64,000 nucleotides of DNA from an uncultured delta proteobacterium (lineage in GTDB: Bacteria; Desulfobacterota; Desulfobulbia; Desulfobulbales; Desulfocapsaceae): assembly GCA_903875445.1 (NCBI GenBank), contig CAIQWD010000016.1, positions 1 to 64,000 on the forward strand, written 5' to 3'. This document shows positions 6,996 to 16,249 of the stretch, piece by piece (position 1 is the stretch's first letter; every line of letters starts with the position of its first letter). Both the position numbers and the translations under genes were made by a program. The notes below the pieces were generated by a model. That model had not been told where the DNA came from, did not search any database, and saw nothing but the letters and a program-made list of their open reading frames with translations.

Positions 6996-7937
6996 TCAGC
7001 AGGCAACCGCAAACCGGGCAACGGCCGCGAGCATCTCGCCAAAGCGGGGATTGGCCGGCTCCAGGGGCGCTGCTCCCGACTCTGCGCCGGGTGCATAAAT
7101 CGGATCCTGCAATACCACACAGGCGTGCTCGACTTGATCGCTCGCGGGGATGACATACGTCACGAAGCGGCCTTCGGGGCTCCGCCACTGCAAGTGGCGC
7201 AATTTGTCAAGGCTGATCACCTTGTCACATTCACTCCAGGCGGAAAAAATTCGCCGATCGGGGCTGCCGGTATCGATGAATTGCAGCGGCAGGTGGTTTA
7301 TTTTCCGGATAAGCTGCACCAGTTGGGCGGCGCTGTTGAGATAGATCCGGTCATACCGGAAAGGGTGTTTGCCGACTAGCGGGGGGGTGCTGCCAAACTT
7401 GCCGATAAAAGGCAGGCATAAAAGCACTTCTTTAAACCAGCCGGGAATGCCGCATGGTCCTTCGGGTAAACCCAAAGCCGCCGAGAAGAGGTAGAGATCT
7501 CCGGTAATCCTTGGGTCAATGCAGGCCATGAAATAACCGAGAGATCCACCCATCGACAAGCCGCCGATGGAAACCCTTGTCGCTCCCAGGGTCGCACAAT
7601 TGATAGCATAACCTACATTTTCCAACCAATGGGCAAGCGTCACCCCGGCCATACCCTGCGTTGATTTGAGACCGTGGCCTTGCAGGAGAGGAATGTAGAC
7701 ATCGTAGCCGAGAACACCATGAAAATATTCCCCGATAGCGCTCATATAATAAGCGGAGTCGCTCAGACCGTGTAAAAGGACGATAGCCTGCTTGGCAGCG
7801 GACGGATGAAGCATTTTCCGGGGATGACAGCCGACACGCACGGTCTCGGCCGAGAAGGCCGGAAACGCCTGATAATATTCCGGCCATAACCATTGACCGG
7901 GATTTTCCCCCAATCGGGCATTTTTTTCGGAACCCAT
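6996..7937 (-). CDS. Alpha/beta hydrolase (carboxylesterase/lipase-like)
   Basis: 313 residues from the ATG preceded by GAGAAGGAG. The N-terminal part leads to the oxyanion motif LLHGLSDS (His56-Gly57), then the nucleophile elbow GLSMGG with Ser128. A probable acid lies in the DTGSPD/SECD region and the catalytic His in ASDQVEHACV. No signal peptide. It fits the serine aminopeptidase S33 / esterase group, substrate unknown. It lies 31 bp downstream of the large acyltransferase-hydrolase gene and resembles that protein's C-terminal domain around the elbow (GGLSMGGSL versus GGIAFGGSL), which suggests duplication or joint work on lipid esters. Confidence 0.8.
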   Translation of the reverse strand: MGSEKNARLGENPGQWLWPEYYQAFPAFSAETVRVGCHPRKMLHPSAAKQAIVLLHGLSDSAYYMSAIGEYFHGVLGYDVYIPLLQGHGLKSTQGMAGVTLAHWLENVGYAINCATLGATRVSIGGLSMGGSLGYFMACIDPRITGDLYLFSAALGLPEGPCGIPGWFKEVLLCLPFIGKFGSTPPLVGKHPFRYDRIYLNSAAQLVQLIRKINHLPLQFIDTGSPDRRIFSAWSECDKVISLDKLRHLQWRSPEGRFVTYVIPASDQVEHACVVLQDPIYAPGAESGAAPLEPANPRFGEMLAAVARFAVAC

Positions 7938-7968
7938 ACACTCCTTCTCCCAGACAATGTCCAGTGTT

Positions 7969-10137
7969 TTACAATTCGTCGATAAAGGTTGCGATTTTCG
8001 CGAATACCTTGCCGGCCCCTTCCCCTTTGACGAGGATATGCCGATCATCACTGAGCAGGCAGTATTCCTTGCTCACGGACCCGATAGCGGCAAACAGCTG
8101 TTGCGAGCCCTTGGGATCGACTACCGGGTTTTTATCCGCCTGAAGGATGAGGGCGGGCTTGCTGATCGTTTTGTACTGCTGCTCAATAGCTTCGAGGAAG
8201 TCCCCAACCTCCTTTATCCCGGAAACAGGGTTTCGTGCATAGTTACCCTGAAACGAGCCGCCGGGAAAGTCGAGAAAATCAATATTTTTTTCTTCCCGCT
8301 TCATCTTGCCCCTGAGTCGATTCCAGACATCCGTCGCCGGCATGATTTTGCTGGAATAATCCCTAAGGGTAAAAGGCGGGCTTACGGCAAAGACACCGGC
8401 CAGGGTATCAGCCTGAATCCGACCGGCCAGATCAAGAACGAGACTGCCGCCGAAGGCAATGCCGCCAAGGACGACCCGGTCACAGATGGTGCTCATCAGC
8501 ACATAGCCGCTCTCAACTGTCTCCACCCACTCCCGGTATTTCCGGGTGGCAAGATCTTCCGCCGAGGTGCCGTGGCCGGGCAGCCGCGGGGCAAAGACCC
8601 AAACCCCGAGGCGCCGCAGATAGCCGGCCAGGGCGCGCACTTCTTCCGGTCCGGCAAGATAGCTGTGCACCAGTACCACTGCCAATTTACGCCGCAACCC
8701 GGGCAGGAGAAACGATTTGCCGCTGTCCTTTTGTCCGGCGGTATCGGTCCGGCAAAACGTCCGATAATCTTCTTCGTACCTGTCTTTGTCGCACTTCTGA
8801 AGATAGCGCACCAAGGCGAACCGCAGCAAAGGAGAAGGCAGCCAGGCCAAACGTTTCAGCAAGGCAGAGAGCGCATCGAGCGGCTCGACCTCATTGGCCA
8901 TGACCTCCACCGGATTGTCTATAAGGCCTCTTTGGATACTCAGTGGACCGGATAAATGGCAACGATCGCACACCAGCTTTTCGCCCTGTTTTTTAACGAC
9001 ACCCTTCTCCTCGGCCAACTTAAAAAAATTGGCATACTTGTGGAAACGGTCATCGGTGAGCAAATGGGCTTGATTTTCATGCAGAGATCTGTGCAGAAAA
9101 AAGATCTCTTTGCCATCTTCCTTACCGGTGATGAGAGAGGCGGCATAAAAGATGCGGCGCTTAAGCTCGCTCTCCTTGATCTGCTTAAACGGATACATGC
9201 GCAAAAAGGCGGCCAGGAGATGCTCATGATTGATCGTGGTCATGGAATAGATATCATGCATATACTGCTGCATCACCCGGTGGGCAGTATTGCGCATCTT
9301 GCCTTTCAACTCGGGGGATATGGAAAAACCGCTGATGCCCTGCTGTGCCATGTCCTCCTGCAGCCATTCTTGCTGCAGATGGTCGGCCATGCGGATGGGC
9401 TTGCCGAAGCGGATGTCGAGATCGACTCCGGAAAGCAGCATGGTGCCTTCGGTCATGATCTCCTCCACCGTCCTCTCTGACATATCCTTGACCAGCTTGG
9501 CCGCGATATTCAAGGCAATATTCTCGGCGGCACGAATAGGGTAGTAGGTGAGATTGACCGGCACGATAGTGGTCGGCAGCGTCTCGATCTCCGCAAGCGA
9601 TGCAATACCCAAGGGGTCGAGCAGCTGCCGCAAGCGGTCCGGAGCCGTTTGCGCCGTTTGCAGGAGATGGGTGCGATACAACTCGGCCCTGAGAGCAAGG
9701 GCGGCCGCTCCGGTATGGGGTTCGTGCATTCCGGCCGAATCGGCGACCATATACCGACCTCGGTCCATGATCTTTTTGGTTTTGACCATGCTGCCTTCCG
9801 GAAAGATGATCCAGTCGGCCTCGCCGGTCAAAAGACTTTTAACGATCAGTTCGTCGCGTTTCGGATCGTCGGTTGAGATAACCCCGACCATGTCAAAAAA
9901 CTTTTCCAGGCCGCCTTTAAAAAGCGACGCGGCAGCCAGAGACAACACCGGCTTATGGGTCAGCTTGTATATATAATAGGGGAGCAGAAGGGTTTCGATC
10001 CGGGTGAAATGGTTCATCACGAAGATGATCGGGCCGCTCGGAATATTCTCCTGGCCGTGCATAAAAATATTGGCCTTCGAGAGACGGGAAAAAACCTTGA
10101 TCGCCAGGCCGGTAGTAAGATATGCGGATCGAATCAT
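7969..10137 (-). CDS. PlsC-type acyltransferase fused to a degenerate alpha/beta hydrolase
   Basis: About 722 residues from an ATG at 10137; a GTG at 10179 would add 14 residues, and neither has a strong ribosome site. Residues ~20-280 form a glycerolphosphate acyltransferase domain: NHFTRIE (H-x4-E variant of H-x4-D) at His43-Glu48 and FPEGS at 112-116. A helical middle follows. Residues ~480-720 form an alpha/beta hydrolase: PRLPGHG, elbow GGIAFGG, acid region QADKNPVVDP and DDRHIL. At the elbow the nucleophile position is Ala561 (codon 8455-8457) instead of Ser, and the oxyanion His-Gly reads His-Ser. The acyltransferase can be expected to work on phospholipid or wax precursors; the hydrolase domain may only bind. 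Fused plsC-hydrolase proteins exist, but the substrate here is unknown. Confidence 0.82.
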   Translation of the reverse strand: MIRSAYLTTGLAIKVFSRLSKANIFMHGQENIPSGPIIFVMNHFTRIETLLLPYYIYKLTHKPVLSLAAASLFKGGLEKFFDMVGVISTDDPKRDELIVKSLLTGEADWIIFPEGSMVKTKKIMDRGRYMVADSAGMHEPHTGAAALALRAELYRTHLLQTAQTAPDRLRQLLDPLGIASLAEIETLPTTIVPVNLTYYPIRAAENIALNIAAKLVKDMSERTVEEIMTEGTMLLSGVDLDIRFGKPIRMADHLQQEWLQEDMAQQGISGFSISPELKGKMRNTAHRVMQQYMHDIYSMTTINHEHLLAAFLRMYPFKQIKESELKRRIFYAASLITGKEDGKEIFFLHRSLHENQAHLLTDDRFHKYANFFKLAEEKGVVKKQGEKLVCDRCHLSGPLSIQRGLIDNPVEVMANEVEPLDALSALLKRLAWLPSPLLRFALVRYLQKCDKDRYEEDYRTFCRTDTAGQKDSGKSFLLPGLRRKLAVVLVHSYLAGPEEVRALAGYLRRLGVWVFAPRLPGHGTSAEDLATRKYREWVETVESGYVLMSTICDRVVLGGIAFGGSLVLDLAGRIQADTLAGVFAVSPPFTLRDYSSKIMPATDVWNRLRGKMKREEKNIDFLDFPGGSFQGNYARNPVSGIKEVGDFLEAIEQQYKTISKPALILQADKNPVVDPKGSQQLFAAIGSVSKEYCLLSDDRHILVKGEGAGKVFAKIATFIDEL

Positions 10138-10256
10138 AAGAAGCCTAGGATGAGCGATGCTGTCACAGGAAAAAACCACATGAAATTTCAGTATATTATA
10201 TTGTAAAAGGATTTTTCTGCAGGGTCAAGAAGAGAACCTGAGAAAGGGATCTTACG

Positions 10257-10285
10257 TTGCTTTTTCAAGGCTTGTCTCCTATAAT
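10257..10285 (+). promoter_or_regulatory. Sigma-70 promoter for the ornithine cyclodeaminase/arginase genes
   Basis: TTGCTT (10257-10262), 17-nt spacer, perfect TATAAT (10280-10285). The start would fall near 10292, giving a ~65-nt leader before the ATG at 10358. It is the only good candidate in the divergent gap. Confidence 0.6.
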
Positions 10286-10357
10286 AACTCAGATTGTATA
10301 CAATTACTCCAGACGCAACCGAATGAATTTAAAAATCTCTTCTCCATAGAGGCCGGT

Positions 10358-11455
10358 ATGAAACTGAATTTCATCTATACCCCGCCGGATTTCAGCCAAA
10401 GCCGCTTGCAGAACAGTCCGGCGGCAAGCCTTGCAGCCGCACCCGCCGACGGCATCGCCCCGGACAACTACCATGCGACATCGAACCATCCGGAGTATAT
10501 AAAAATTGATCAATCCACCTGGGTCCTCGCCCCGGAAAGCCGCATGGATGCAGTCTTCGTCGTCAGAGGTCGTACTCTTGATGTCGTTGAGGCCAGACGC
10601 TTGAAAAAAGGCGCTATGGTGGTTATCGGCCGAACGGAAAACGGCGAGGAAGGCATCCTCGTCCACGAACGGGGCTTTGAACAGGTCGCCGCCAATGCCG
10701 ACAAGTTTGCCTTTCGCTCCAGGGGTACAAGAGAGACCCCCTTCTCCTATTCCTACGACGCCCTCTACGAGATCCTCAAGCACGACCGGCGAAATGGCCA
10801 TATCGTCTGGGTCCTCGGCCCCGCCGTGGCCTTCGACAAGGACTCCCGTTCGGCAATGCAGGGGCTGATCGAGAACGGCTTCTGCCACGCCCTGATGGCC
10901 GGCAATGCCCTGGCCACCCACGATATCGAGGCCGCCATCTACAATACCGGCCTTGGCCAGAATATCTACACCCAGACCCTCCAGCCGATGGGCCATTACA
11001 ACCACCTCGACGTCCTCAACGCGGTGCGCAAGGCCGGTTCCATCGCCCGGGCAATCAAGACCCTCGATATCGACAACGGCATCATGTACGCCTGCGAAAA
11101 ACAGGGCATCCCCTACGTCCTTGCTGGTTCGATCAGAGACGACGGCCCCTTGCCGGAAACCGTCGGCAACGTCTATCAATCCCAGGACCTCATGCGCGTC
11201 CATGCCAGGCAGGCGACGACGGTGATCACCATGGCCACCCAACTGCATTCCATAGCTTTTGGCAATATGACCCCCGGCTACAAGGTACTGGCGGATGGCT
11301 CGGTACGGCCGGTGTATTTTTATGTGGTGGATATGTCGGAATTCAGCGCCGACAAGCTGGCCAACCGCGGGTCTGCCCAGGCCCAGGCCATCCTTACCAA
11401 TGTCCAGGACTTTATCGTCAACCTGTGGAATCACCTGAAAAAAGAGTCGCCATGA
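10358..11455 (+). CDS. Archaeal-type ornithine cyclodeaminase-like protein (LOR/SDH conserved-region family)
   Basis: 365 residues, GAGG 9 nt before the ATG. The sequence (GHIVWVLGPAVAFD, FCHALMAGNALATHDIEAA, GHYNHLDVLNAVRKAGSI, PYVLAGSIRDDGPLPE) matches the TIGR00300 family, named after the region shared with lysine-oxoglutarate reductase/saccharopine dehydrogenase. A methanogen member has been shown to be an ornithine cyclodeaminase (ornithine to proline plus ammonia), unrelated to the bacterial Ocd fold. The arginase gene overlaps its stop by 4 nt (ATGA), so the pair would take arginine to ornithine to proline. This pathway is inference from pairing and family knowledge. Cytosolic. Confidence 0.82.
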   Translation: MKLNFIYTPPDFSQSRLQNSPAASLAAAPADGIAPDNYHATSNHPEYIKIDQSTWVLAPESRMDAVFVVRGRTLDVVEARRLKKGAMVVIGRTENGEEGILVHERGFEQVAANADKFAFRSRGTRETPFSYSYDALYEILKHDRRNGHIVWVLGPAVAFDKDSRSAMQGLIENGFCHALMAGNALATHDIEAAIYNTGLGQNIYTQTLQPMGHYNHLDVLNAVRKAGSIARAIKTLDIDNGIMYACEKQGIPYVLAGSIRDDGPLPETVGNVYQSQDLMRVHARQATTVITMATQLHSIAFGNMTPGYKVLADGSVRPVYFYVVDMSEFSADKLANRGSAQAQAILTNVQDFIVNLWNHLKKESP

Positions 11456-12342
11456 AAAAGACCCTGCGTATCATCGGCGTGCCCATGGACCTCGGGCAAA
11501 ACCACCGGGGGGTCGACATGGGGCCGAGTGCCCTGCGCTACGCTAACCTCGCCGGCAGTCTGCGCGATCTCGGTTATTCCACCATCGACAGCGGTGATAT
11601 CGCCATTCCCGGCCACTACGCCCTCGTGACCACCAGCCTTGAGGAACGCCTGCCGCATATCTGCAAGGCCTGCGAAAGCGCCTATGAACTGGGCAGACAG
11701 GCCATTGCCGCCGGTGAAATCCCGATCTTTCTCGGCGGCGACCACTCCGCTTCCATCGGCACCGTCGGCGGAGTCACCGACGGTACGGAGATAGGTCTCA
11801 TCTGGATCGATGCGCACGGCGATTTCAACACCCCGGCAAGCTCGAAAAGTCACAATGTCCACGGCATGGCCCTGGCGGTGCTGCAGGGGCTCGGCGCCAA
11901 GGAACTGGTCGATGTCGGTCGGCCCGGGCCGAAGGTGAAACCGGAAAATGTCGTCCTTTTGGGCGTTCGCGATCTCGACCGGCAGGAGAAAGAACTGCTC
12001 CGCGCCTCCGGTTGCACCGTTTTCACCATGCGCGATGTCGACGAGGTGGGCATTCGCGCCCTCCTCACCCGCATCCTCAAGGGCTTCAAGCATCTTGACA
12101 AGATCCATGTCAGCCTCGATCTCGATGTCATGGACCCCCTCGATGCCCCCGGCGTCGGCACGCCGTCCCAGGGCGGCCTCACCTACCGGGAGGGCCAGTT
12201 GATCATGGAAATTCTCGCCGAAACGAAAAAGCTGCATTCCGTCGATATCATGGAAATCAACCCCATCCTCGATATCCAGAACCGCACGGCCCAGATGGCG
12301 GTCAATCTCGTCGCCTCCCTTTTCGGCAAGAGGATTTTGTGA
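11452..12342 (+). CDS. rocF: Arginase (ureohydrolase family)
   Basis: 297 residues from the ATG that overlaps the upstream stop; nine extra codons upstream are ignored. All manganese ligands are visible: GGDH (His98), DAHGDFN (Asp120, His122, Asp124) and SLDLDVMDP (Asp223, Asp225). HNVHGM after the second motif and the terminal EINPILD are typical of arginases rather than agmatinases. It hydrolyses arginine to ornithine and urea in the cytosol. Coupling to the ornithine cyclodeaminase-like gene suggests use of arginine as a carbon, energy and nitrogen source. An amino-acid ABC operon follows on the same strand. Confidence 0.9.
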   Translation: MKKTLRIIGVPMDLGQNHRGVDMGPSALRYANLAGSLRDLGYSTIDSGDIAIPGHYALVTTSLEERLPHICKACESAYELGRQAIAAGEIPIFLGGDHSASIGTVGGVTDGTEIGLIWIDAHGDFNTPASSKSHNVHGMALAVLQGLGAKELVDVGRPGPKVKPENVVLLGVRDLDRQEKELLRASGCTVFTMRDVDEVGIRALLTRILKGFKHLDKIHVSLDLDVMDPLDAPGVGTPSQGGLTYREGQLIMEILAETKKLHSVDIMEINPILDIQNRTAQMAVNLVASLFGKRIL

Positions 12343-12433
12343 TTATGTCGTTAGGCTATTTTTCTGCGCCAACGACCAACGGGTAGCAAAAACAAAACTC
12401 CACTCCCCAAAGGCTTACCCACGACTTGATTTC

Positions 12434-12462
12434 TTGACTTTGAAATATCGCAATGCTAAAAG
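12434..12462 (+). promoter_or_regulatory. Weak candidate promoter before the first liv operon
   Basis: TTGACT (12434-12439), 17-nt spacer, TAAAAG (12457-12462). The -35 is good and the -10 poor. It is the best match in the gap between arginase and the binding-protein gene. Confidence 0.3.
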
Positions 12463-12519
12463 ACTTCAGAGGTTGACCTGCTTTTTTTCTGTTTCCTTTA
12501 CTCATTTATGGAGGAAGTT

Positions 12520-13671
12520 ATGCACAATATTCAACGCCTCAAACCGCTTGTTGTTACCCTCGTTATGGCCCTTTGTTTTCTTTCCGGACAACTCTCTACC
12601 GAGGTCTTCGCCGCGGCCAGTGAGGCGAAGATCGGCTTTGCCCTCAGTATGACCGGAGGTGCGGCCTCGTACGGTGCCACCCAAACAAAAGGTGCCCAGC
12701 TGGCTATCGATGAGATTAATGCCGCCGCAGGGGCCGATGGGTTGAAAATTCTTCCGGTTTTTGAGGACGATGCCAGCGTCCCCCAGCAAGGAATCAGCGT
12801 TTTCAATAAATTTATCAACGCCGACAAGGTTTCCATCATCATCGGACCGACTCTCAGCAATACCGCACAGGTGGCCGACCGCATTGCCCAGGATGCGGGA
12901 ATGCCGGTCCTCGGGATTAGCAACACGGCAAAAGGCATAACCGAAATCGGCGACTTCGTCTTCCGCAATTCCCTGACCGAGATGATAGTCATCCCCAACA
13001 CCATCAAGGTTGCCAAGGAAAAATTCGGCTTAAAGAAGGTAGCTGTCTTCTACGGTAACGACGATGCCTTCACCAAAGGTGGCTACGAGGCCTTTAAAAA
13101 GGCCCTGGCTGATGCCGGGATAGAGATCTTGACGGAACAATCCTTTGCCAAGGGCGATCGCGATTTTTCTCCGCAGCTCACCCAGATCAAGGGTAAAAAT
13201 CCTGATGCGATCATCGTCTCCGCCTTGGTGGAAGAGGCCTCGGGGATTGTCAGCCAGGCGCGGCAGTTGGGTATCGCCGCCACTGTCCCGATCATCGGCG
13301 GCAACGGCTTTAATTCCCCTGCTCTCATTAAAAATGCCGGCGAGGCCGCCGAAGGTGTGATGATGGGCGCAGCCTGGAATGCCTCCTCGACCCTGCCGGC
13401 AAACAGCAAATTCGTTGCCGCCTTCACCGCCAAGAATGGCGGCGCACCGGACCAGTTCGCCGCCCAGGCTTACGCCGGTGTCTATATTGCCTATGAGGCC
13501 ATTAAAAAGGCCGGCTCGACAACCGACCATAAGGCTATCCGCGATGCTCTCTTACAACTGAAAGAGCTTGACACGGTACTCGGGAAATTCTCCTTCACCG
13601 CCGGACGCGACGCCGACCATATCCCCGTGGTGCAGATCGTCAAAGGCGGCAAATTCACGGTCCTTGAATAA
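12520..13671 (+). CDS. livK: Branched-chain amino-acid-type ABC transporter substrate-binding protein 1
   Basis: 383 residues from the second ATG, because the GGAGG inside the longer frame is its ribosome site. A signal peptide ends near AAASEAK. The mature part opens KIGFALSMTGGAASYGATQTKGAQLAIDEIN, a type I periplasmic-binding fold of the Peripla_BP_6 family (Leu/Ile/Val, amide, urea). Features such as GPTLSNTAQVADRIAQ and VAVFYGNDDAFTKGGYEAF are standard. It delivers ligand to the permeases encoded just downstream. Ligand not determinable by eye; the neighbouring arginase leaves basic amino acids or urea-type ligands open. Confidence 0.9.
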   Translation: MHNIQRLKPLVVTLVMALCFLSGQLSTEVFAAASEAKIGFALSMTGGAASYGATQTKGAQLAIDEINAAAGADGLKILPVFEDDASVPQQGISVFNKFINADKVSIIIGPTLSNTAQVADRIAQDAGMPVLGISNTAKGITEIGDFVFRNSLTEMIVIPNTIKVAKEKFGLKKVAVFYGNDDAFTKGGYEAFKKALADAGIEILTEQSFAKGDRDFSPQLTQIKGKNPDAIIVSALVEEASGIVSQARQLGIAATVPIIGGNGFNSPALIKNAGEAAEGVMMGAAWNASSTLPANSKFVAAFTAKNGGAPDQFAAQAYAGVYIAYEAIKKAGSTTDHKAIRDALLQLKELDTVLGKFSFTAGRDADHIPVVQIVKGGKFTVLE

Positions 13672-13695
13672 CATGGCTAAAAGGATGTTCCGGTA

Positions 13696-14586
13696 ATGGA
13701 TCTTCTCGCCCAACAATTGGTCAACGGCCTTTTCATCGGCAGCGTCTATGGGCTGTTTGCGGTGGGATATACCCTGGTCTTTGGGGTACTTGACATCCTC
13801 AACCTGGCCCATGCCGCTGTCTTCACCCTGGGCGGCCTCATCGCCCTCTGGCTCGTGGAGACATGGGGGCTGTCCATCTGGATAGCCTTCCCGGCCTCGG
13901 TTCTTATCTGTGGTTTGCTTGGTCTCTTGCTCGATCAGGTCGCCTTTGCGCCCCTGCGCCAGCGTGCCGATTCGAATTTTTCCGGGCTGATTTCCAGTAT
14001 CGCCATGGCTATTATTTTCGAGAGTGCGGCCCTTGGTCTTTTCGGGGCGCGCACCGTGCGCTTTCCGGCGGGTACCGTGTCCGTCCATATCTGGCGCTGG
14101 GAAGGGCTCTCCATTACCTCCCTGCAGGTGGAAATTGTCGCTATCTCGATTCTTCTGATGTTTGCTCTTACCCAGTTTCTGAACCGGGCACGGGTGGGTA
14201 AAGCCATCCGTGCCGTGGCGGAAAATGATCGTACCGCACGACTCCTCGGTATTCACGTCGATGGTATCATCGCCTTTACTTTCTTCATTTCCTCGGCCTT
14301 AGGTGGCGCCGCGGGTATCCTTTTCGGCCTCTATTTCGACTCCCTTTCCCCGGACATGGGGCGCTCCATCGAGCTCAAGGGACTGGCCGTCATCATCCTC
14401 GGCGGCATGGGCAGCATTCCGGGGGCTATCCTCGGCGGTCTGGCCTTTGGCCTCAGCGAGGTCTTGACCGTGGCCATCACCGGCACCTCAAACCTGCGGG
14501 ATGCCGTGGCCTTCACCGTCCTCTTCACCGTTCTCGTTCTCCGTCCCTCCGGCCTGCTTGGGCGGAAAAAGCTCCGGGAGGCATGA
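13696..14586 (+). CDS. livH: Branched-chain amino-acid ABC permease LivH 1
   Basis: 296 residues, about eight membrane helices, with the LivH signatures FIGSVYGLFAVGYTLVFGVLDILNLAHA near the start (the NLAHG-type motif), AVAENDRTARLLGI (cytoplasmic coupling loop contacting the ATPases) and ILGGMGSIPGAILGG. Length is normal for LivH. It starts 24 bp after the binding-protein gene. Inner membrane; pairs with the LivM encoded next. Confidence 0.92.
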   Translation: MDLLAQQLVNGLFIGSVYGLFAVGYTLVFGVLDILNLAHAAVFTLGGLIALWLVETWGLSIWIAFPASVLICGLLGLLLDQVAFAPLRQRADSNFSGLISSIAMAIIFESAALGLFGARTVRFPAGTVSVHIWRWEGLSITSLQVEIVAISILLMFALTQFLNRARVGKAIRAVAENDRTARLLGIHVDGIIAFTFFISSALGGAAGILFGLYFDSLSPDMGRSIELKGLAVIILGGMGSIPGAILGGLAFGLSEVLTVAITGTSNLRDAVAFTVLFTVLVLRPSGLLGRKKLREA

Positions 14587-14590
14587 TACG

Positions 14591-15478
14591 GTGGAAGCCC
14601 TGACCCAGTTCTTTGCGATCTACGGAAGCCTTGTCAATTTTATCGGCATCAACGCCATTCTTGCCCTCAGCCTCTATCTGACCCTGGCGGCCGGTCAACT
14701 CTCCCTGGGCAGTGCCGCCTTTGCCGGGATTGGCGGCTATACCGCGGGAATCCTCACCATGAAATTGGGTGTTCCTTTTCTCCTTTCCGTGGTTGCCGGA
14801 TCGGTTCTGTCCGGGTTGGTGGGCCTGTTGATCGGTCTGCCGGTTCTGAGACTGCATGGAGTCTTTCTCGCCATAGCCACCTTGGCCTTTGGTGAAGTGG
14901 TACGTATTACCGTACTCAATCTCGACATCACCGGCGGCGCCCAGGGGCTCGTCGGCATTCCCAACCATACCAAGACCTGGGGCATCTATCTCGCCCTGGC
15001 GGTGGTCGGCTACGCCATTGCCAAACTGCGTTATTCCCGTCTTGGCTGGTGTTTTGAAAGCATCAGGGAAGACGAAACCGCCGCCGGGGCAATGGGCATC
15101 GACACCACCTACTACAAGACCCTGGCCTTTGTCCTGGGTGCCATGCTTGCCGGTTTCGCCGGGGCTCTCTACGCCCATCTCAATTACCTCATTACCCCGC
15201 GGGAATTCGGCTTTTCGGTGGCCGTCGATCTTCTGATCTTCAACATTGTCGGCGGTACCCGTGCCTGGTATGGGCCGATACTCGGTGCCGTGCTGCTCAC
15301 CGCCTTGCCGGAGATCCTCAGAGGAACCGGCATAACCGCCGGCCCGATGCGAATGGCGGTCAACGGCCTTATTCTGCTGCTCGTCATCCTCTTTCTCCCC
15401 AATGGTCTGGTTTCAATTTTTCGGCGAAGCGCAAGTAAAGCAAAGGATTCCACCCTTGCCATCTCGGAGGAAGCCTAG
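14591..15478 (+). CDS. livM: Branched-chain amino-acid ABC permease LivM 1
   Basis: 295 residues from a GTG start 10 nt after GGGAGG; the longer frame overlapping livH is non-homologous at its N-terminus. Membrane permease with LYLTLAAGQLSLGSAAFAGIGGY, FLAIATLAFGEVVRI, the coupling loop IREDETAAGAMGID and VGGTRAWYGPILGA, all LivM hallmarks. Partner of LivH; the stop is 4 bp before livG. Confidence 0.92.
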   Translation: MEALTQFFAIYGSLVNFIGINAILALSLYLTLAAGQLSLGSAAFAGIGGYTAGILTMKLGVPFLLSVVAGSVLSGLVGLLIGLPVLRLHGVFLAIATLAFGEVVRITVLNLDITGGAQGLVGIPNHTKTWGIYLALAVVGYAIAKLRYSRLGWCFESIREDETAAGAMGIDTTYYKTLAFVLGAMLAGFAGALYAHLNYLITPREFGFSVAVDLLIFNIVGGTRAWYGPILGAVLLTALPEILRGTGITAGPMRMAVNGLILLLVILFLPNGLVSIFRRSASKAKDSTLAISEEA

Positions 15479-15481
15479 ACC

Positions 15482-16249
15482 ATGCTGCTGCAAGTCAAAG
15501 ATGTAACCCGCACCTTCGGCGGTGTCAGAGCCCTCGATGGGGTGTCTCTTTCGGTCGAGAAGGGCGCAGTACACGGGCTCATTGGTCCGAACGGGGCCGG
15601 GAAAACTACCCTTATCAATGTGTTAAGCAGCACCATTGCTCCGTCTTCGGGGGAGGTGCTCTTCGATGACCGGCCGGTCCATACCCTCCCTGCCTATCAG
15701 CTGGCGGCCAGGGGTATGGCCAGGACTTTTCAGAATATCCGCCTCTTTCCGGCGATGACCTGTCTTGAGAATGTCATTGCCGGTCAGCACCTGGTTGCTC
15801 CCCGCCCGTTTTTCCCCAGATTATTCTGCCTGCCTTCGGCCACGCGCGAGGAAAAGGGGTATCGCCTGCAGGCCATGGCCTGTCTTGCCCGTGTCGGCAT
15901 CGAGGCCAAGGCGCATTTTCCGGCCAAGGCCCTGTCCTATGGCGAACGCAGGCGTCTGGAAATCGCCCGGGCCTTGGCCTCGCGCCCCCGTCTCCTGCTC
16001 CTCGACGAACCGGTGGCCGGAATGCGGCAGAAGGAGGTCGAGGACGTCGGCAGCCTCATCCGCTCCCTGGCAAAGGAGGACATGACCATCCTCCTCATCG
16101 AACACAATATGGCCTTTGTGATGGGACTCTGTTCCAGGATTACCGTGCTCAACTTCGGTCGCACCCTGATCACCGGCGACCCGGATCAGGTGAGCCGCCA
16201 TCCGGAAGTTATCGAAGCCTACCTGGGAGTGAGTGAAAATCATGCTTGA
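15482..16249 (+). CDS. livG: Branched-chain amino-acid ABC ATPase LivG 1
   Basis: 255 residues. Walker A GPNGAGKTT (about 34-42), Q-loop ARTFQNIRLFP, signature degenerate as LSYGERRRLEIARAL, Walker B LLLLDEPVAGM, switch His in LIEHNM. The LSYGE signature and the extended C-terminus ending in EAYLG are typical of LivG. Cytosolic face of the importer. It overlaps livF by a few bases. Confidence 0.92.
   Translation: MLLQVKDVTRTFGGVRALDGVSLSVEKGAVHGLIGPNGAGKTTLINVLSSTIAPSSGEVLFDDRPVHTLPAYQLAARGMARTFQNIRLFPAMTCLENVIAGQHLVAPRPFFPRLFCLPSATREEKGYRLQAMACLARVGIEAKAHFPAKALSYGERRRLEIARALASRPRLLLLDEPVAGMRQKEVEDVGSLIRSLAKEDMTILLIEHNMAFVMGLCSRITVLNFGRTLITGDPDQVSRHPEVIEAYLGVSENHA

Noticed and set aside
10304-11434. 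376-codon antisense frame to the ornithine cyclodeaminase-like gene
   Set aside because: Gly/His/Asp-rich mirror of a GC-rich gene with clear family motifs on the plus strand. Same for 52902-53984, 62386-63216 and similar.
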